NCBI GenBank assembly: GCA_964625145.1
Contig: CAZVAQ010000072.1
Coordinates: 1-17,680 of the forward strand
Length of the DNA stretch: 17,680 nt
Reading direction: 5' to 3'
DNA from: CAYTRP01 sp964625145
GTDB lineage: Bacteria > Sumerlaeota > Sumerlaeia > SLMS01 > JAHLLQ01
Part shown: positions 15,703 to 17,680 of the stretch, piece by piece
Layout of the letters: the number at the start of each line of letters is the position of its first letter
Numbering within the stretch: position 1 is the stretch's first letter
Made by a program: the position numbers and the translations under genes
Notes under the pieces: generated by a model
What the model saw: the letters and a program-made list of their open reading frames with translations, nothing else
The model's database searches: none
Told to the model about the DNA's origin: nothing

Positions 15703-16348
15703 CGGCACGTTCAATCGCTGCCAGGATATTCTCGCGCATGCGCTCCGGCACATTCTCCAGACGAGCCTCGATGCGGGTACGCTCTTGATCGCTAAAGACG
15801 CCGTCTGCGGCAATACGACGCACGGATTCGCGAATGCCATCTGCATTCTGGCGAAGATTGTCGGCTGCGGCACGGACCTGACGATGGCGGATCTTCTGCA
15901 GTTCATCAAGCTGTTCGTCCAACAGTAGTGACATCACCGTCGCCCGATGCGCGGCGGCGGCCTTCATTACGGCGTTCTGCGCGGTGGTGAGTTCATCAAT
16001 CGCGGCGTTCACGGCGTCCAGGTCCGGCTCTCCATCCGGGCGCAGGGATTGGCCAATGGTGCGATGGGCCTCGCGGATGATCTTGCCGTTCTCTTCGACG
16101 ACTGGCTTCGTCTGGTCATAGCTCTGGTTGAGCAGGTTGATTTGATTCTCGGACAGTTCAAGTCGCTCGGCAATCGCGGGACGATCCCAGAAGCGGATGA
16201 ATTGTTCGCGGATTATGCCTGCGGGTCCGGGTGCGCCTGGCGCGCCGAAACCGCCAGGACCATGGGCCATGGGGCCGGCTCCAAAGCCACCGTCATGCCT
16301 CCATGCGGGCGGCGCGTCGCCAAAGCCACGGGCACCGCGTTCGGCGCG
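15542..16348 (-). CDS. Spy/CpxP-like (LTXXQ family) periplasmic protein, 5' end lost in gap
   Basis: The visible 268 residues run from the assembly gap to a TGA at 15542. They begin with a Gly/Ala/Pro-rich segment (GFGAPGAPGPAG), followed by an all-helical region with ERLELSENQINLLNQ, then LRPDGEPDLDAVNAAIDELT and LLLDEQLDELQKIR. This pattern is typical of Spy/CpxP/ZraP proteins: small periplasmic chaperones or metal/stress sensors whose long antiparallel helices carry LTxxQ-like motifs. Here the motifs are LSENQ and LDELQ rather than LTxxQ. A further helical stretch and a basic, Pro-rich tail (to PRARR) make it longer than usual family members, which are about 150-180 residues. The signal peptide and start must lie in the missing sequence; apparent continuity of the frame through the Ns means nothing. 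Confidence 0.6.
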   Translation of the reverse strand, partial: RAERGARGFGDAPPAWRHDGGFGAGPMAHGPGGFGAPGAPGPAGIIREQFIRFWDRPAIAERLELSENQINLLNQSYDQTKPVVEENGKIIREAHRTIGQSLRPDGEPDLDAVNAAIDELTTAQNAVMKAAAAHRATVMSLLLDEQLDELQKIRHRQVRAAADNLRQNADGIRESVRRIAADGVFSDQERTRIEARLENVPERMRENILAAIERAVTRVAAGDKVGDVTDELSGKPAPRRALPSLPPDDLRPRQRDGSGPNAAPRARR

Positions 16349-16448
16349 NNNNNNNNNNNNNNNNNNNNNNNNNNNNNNNNNNNNNNNNNNNNNNNNNNNN
16401 NNNNNNNNNNNNNNNNNNNNNNNNNNNNNNNNNNNNNNNNNNNNNNNN
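16349..16448. other. 100-N assembly gap
   Basis: Exactly 100 Ns, the conventional placeholder for a scaffold join of unknown size. It removes the 5' end and promoter of the Spy-like gene and possibly whole genes between it and the toxin gene. Order and orientation across the gap depend on scaffolding. Confidence 0.98.
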
Positions 16449-16525
16449 CGCCGGGAAACTTCCGTCGCTACGAGATTTCCCGAATTGCCCGCGGGAAGTT
16501 TGGGCACGCTCGGTCAGCCCAACAG

Positions 16526-16723
16526 CTACCAAATCGTCTCGATGGCATCAAAGGCCCGAATCTTTTCGTCGCAAGTGACCAGTGGAACGCCCAACGCCAG
16601 TACCGTCGCCGCAAGGATTCGGTCGGGGATGCCGATGACAAGTTCGTGCACACGGGAGGGCATCTCGGAGGACTGCTCTAGCCTCCACACCACTGCGTGC
16701 GTATCGAGAAGGAGCGCGTTCAC
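16526..16723 (-). pseudogene. VapC-type PIN-domain toxin with internal deletion
   Basis: The 65-residue product keeps both ends of a VapC toxin but not the middle. The N-terminus MNALLLDTHAVVW carries the first catalytic Asp (Asp7). The C-terminal half, IPDRILAATVLALGVPLVTCDEKI, carries Asp34 and Asp52 and ends ETIW, as VapC proteins do. A usual PIN toxin has about 125-135 residues; here about 60 are missing between residues 15 and 32, including the SxWE segment with the second acidic residue. The frame is intact, so the deletion was in-frame and the protein is probably inactive as an RNase. It starts with GTG overlapping the antitoxin stop (GTGA), the normal coupled arrangement. A mis-assembly near the gap is an alternative explanation. 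Confidence 0.75.
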
Positions 16724-16944
16724 TCACCGGGCAGATCGCCCAACCCCCTCCAGGCTTCTTGCCGTGCCTCCTGAAAGTCCTCCCATGCCGCTGGCTTGCC
16801 CTTTGAACCGATCAGCCCCAGTGTCGAAATCCGCCCGGCGGAGGAGACCTTGCGGGTGCGCAAGTCCACCAGCGACAGGATCTCTGCCTGCTCTTCCTTG
16901 GGCAGTCCCTTCACCTTCTCATAGATTTGTTCCGCGATGGTCAT
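16720..16944 (-). CDS. VapB-like antitoxin (DUF2281-type)
   Basis: This 74-residue protein begins MTIAEQIYEKVKGLPKEEQAEILSLVDL, matching the short DUF2281 type of antitoxin that precedes VapC genes (helical, with an LPxEEQxEIL motif). The C-terminal part (AAWEDFQEARQEAWRGLGDLPGE) is the flexible region expected to bind and neutralise the toxin. In intact systems the antitoxin also represses its own operon. The start at 16944 is chosen because aggag lies about ten bases upstream and the family motif begins at once; the frame stays open to 17190, but that extension crosses the LacI promoter region. Its stop overlaps the toxin start by four bases. With the toxin damaged, it may survive as an orphan antitoxin. 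Confidence 0.7.
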   Translation of the reverse strand: MTIAEQIYEKVKGLPKEEQAEILSLVDLRTRKVSSAGRISTLGLIGSKGKPAAWEDFQEARQEAWRGLGDLPGE

Positions 16945-17061
16945 GGCCGGGTCGCTCCTGACGATGGAACCGGTAGCAGGCTGGGAGGCGGACAAGCAAG
17001 CTGAGAGCGGGGGCGTGGCGAATGGAAGACTCGGCGGGTCCGATTTTGGACCGGCTCGGGG

Positions 17062-17110
17062 TAAAAATTTTATCGTTCGCGCTTGACGCTCCACGCCACC
17101 GTGACAGAAT
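17062..17110 (+). promoter_or_regulatory. Candidate promoter of the LacI-family gene (P1) with upstream AT element
   Basis: TTGACG at 17083-17088 (5 of 6) and CAGAAT at 17105-17110 (4 of 6) are 16 bases apart. An AT-only inverted repeat, taaaaatttta at 17062-17072, lies just upstream of the -35 box and stands out in this GC-rich DNA like an UP element. Confidence 0.4.
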
Positions 17111-17138
17111 TGACCTGCCCGGCGCGAAAGCGTTTGAT
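17110..17138 (+). promoter_or_regulatory. Candidate second promoter (P2) with overlapping LacI-type operator
   Basis: TTGACC (17110-17115) and TTTGAT (17133-17138) are 17 bases apart. The 14-base site at 17125-17138, with core GAAAGCGTTT, matches the LacI/CcpA-family operator pattern TGWAARCGYTWNCW at 12 of 14 positions and covers the P2 -10 box. It lies 40 bases before the start of a LacI-family gene, which strongly suggests autorepression. Confidence 0.55.
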
Positions 17139-17177
17139 TGCGCATGGGTTTGATACAGGCCGCCCACGGCTTTTCCC

Positions 17178-17680
17178 ATGACTCCACCAAAACCCCAGGG
17201 CTCCGAGGTCCCCGCCAAACGCAAGCGCCGCGTCACGATCATGGACGTGGCGAAAGAGGCCGGCGTGAGCATCGCCGCCGTCAGCCGGATTCTCAACAAC
17301 AGCTACGACGGCTTCTCCGCCCGCGAGGAGACCAAGGCGCGGGTCTACGAGGCGGTCAAGAAGCTCAATTACAAGGCCAGCCGCTCGGCGGTCCGCCTGG
17401 CGACGGGGCGGCATCAGGCCATCGCGCTGTGTTATCCCTCACCCGGGGAGATGGCCGAGCCCATCGATACGGGCTCCCTTGCCACCGTCTTCTCCCAGAT
17501 GGGCCAGATGCTGCAGATTCACGGCGTCAGCCGCGTGGCGCGGTCGGCCGGTTTGGATTTGGTCCTGATGATGCGCGGCAAGAGCCGCTCGCTCGATGAT
17601 ATCCTGTCCCAGGCCGCAGACACCGTCGACGGCATCGTGTATGTGCAGCCGGAGGATGACGAGCGCATCCTGGCCCAACT
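17178..17680 (+). CDS. LacI-family transcriptional regulator (3' partial)
   Basis: The frame from the ATG at 17178 stays open to the end of the window, giving 167 residues. A basic leader of 18 residues (ending AKRKRR) precedes the LacI helix-turn-helix VTIMDVAKEAGVSIAAVSRILNN (helix region about residues 19-41), then the third helix and hinge (EETKARVYEAVKKLNY, SRSAVRLATGR). The start of the periplasmic-binding-protein-like effector domain follows (HQAIALCYP ... GLDLVLMMRG ... VDGIVYVQP). Such proteins are dimeric repressors or activators, usually of sugar-utilisation genes, released or activated by a small ligand. The start is the first possible one after an in-frame TGA at 17151; no clear Shine-Dalgarno is visible. 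The gene is divergent from vapB. The ligand and regulon are unknown. Confidence 0.93.
   Translation, partial: MTPPKPQGSEVPAKRKRRVTIMDVAKEAGVSIAAVSRILNNSYDGFSAREETKARVYEAVKKLNYKASRSAVRLATGRHQAIALCYPSPGEMAEPIDTGSLATVFSQMGQMLQIHGVSRVARSAGLDLVLMMRGKSRSLDDILSQAADTVDGIVYVQPEDDERILAQ

Noticed and set aside
16456..16501. Inverted repeat aaacttcc/ggaagttt beside the gap
   Set aside because: An 8-bp stem with a 30-base loop next to Ns cannot be told from chance.
15947..16961. Several open frames running through the Ns
   Set aside because: Ns carry no coding information and the gap size is unknown, so continuity of frame across it is artificial.
17138..17599. 153-residue + frame near the right end
   Set aside because: It is out of frame with the clear LacI helix-turn-helix and effector-domain sequence encoded from 17178.
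1..17680. CRISPR arrays, tRNA or rRNA genes, prophage or insertion-sequence transposases, and clustered defence genes
   Set aside because: Looked for on both strands; no regularly spaced direct repeats, tRNA-like cloverleaf, rRNA motif or transposase sequence was found.

Overview
The window is a GC-rich bacterial chromosomal segment, probably from a metagenome-assembled genome: it carries one 100-N scaffold gap at 16349-16448 and is cut inside a gene at both ends. LolD, a lipoprotein signal peptide, a secreted beta-propeller and a Spy/CpxP-like periplasmic protein point to a Gram-negative (diderm) cell. The citramalate synthase closely matches the Leptospira type as I recall it. No 16S or tRNA is present, so I do not name a phylum; an uncultivated diderm lineage such as Sumerlaeota, Hydrogenedentota or the PVC group is only a guess.

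Layout. Positions 1-1833 hold the C-terminal half of the condensin SMC. A 451-base spacer follows, with a terminator-like hairpin and a possible promoter. A 1320-residue soluble hybrid histidine kinase (six PAS domains, one GAF, kinase core, receiver) occupies 2285-6247. Next come nnr (NAD(P)HX repair, 6338-7999), lolD (7996-8703, overlapping nnr by ATGA) and an SGNH/GDSL lipoprotein (8757-10031), all on the + strand. A solitary oppD/dppD-type ATPase lies on the - strand (10273-11304), converging on the lipoprotein gene and diverging from cimA. cimA (11561-13177) is followed 8 bases later by an exported FG-GAP beta-propeller protein (13186-15204).

The last part is more accessory in character. 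It has a REP/BIME-like inverted pair (15266-15386), a hairpin with a UUCG loop, and a Spy/CpxP-like gene on the - strand cut by the gap. Beyond the gap are a vapBC toxin-antitoxin locus whose toxin has lost the middle of its PIN domain (16526-16944) and the 5' part of a LacI-family regulator (17178 to the window end). A strong LacI-type operator overlaps that regulator's predicted promoter.

How the genes relate: nnr, lolD and the lipoprotein gene are tightly arranged, and LolD would energise lipoprotein export, but no LolC/E permease is visible. CimA would feed threonine-independent isoleucine synthesis from pyruvate. I found no complete new defence, CRISPR or biosynthetic system. The points most worth checking are the cysteine-rich insert in Nnr, the collapsed VapC, the LacI operator, the inverted-repeat pair and the C-terminal module of the SGNH lipoprotein.
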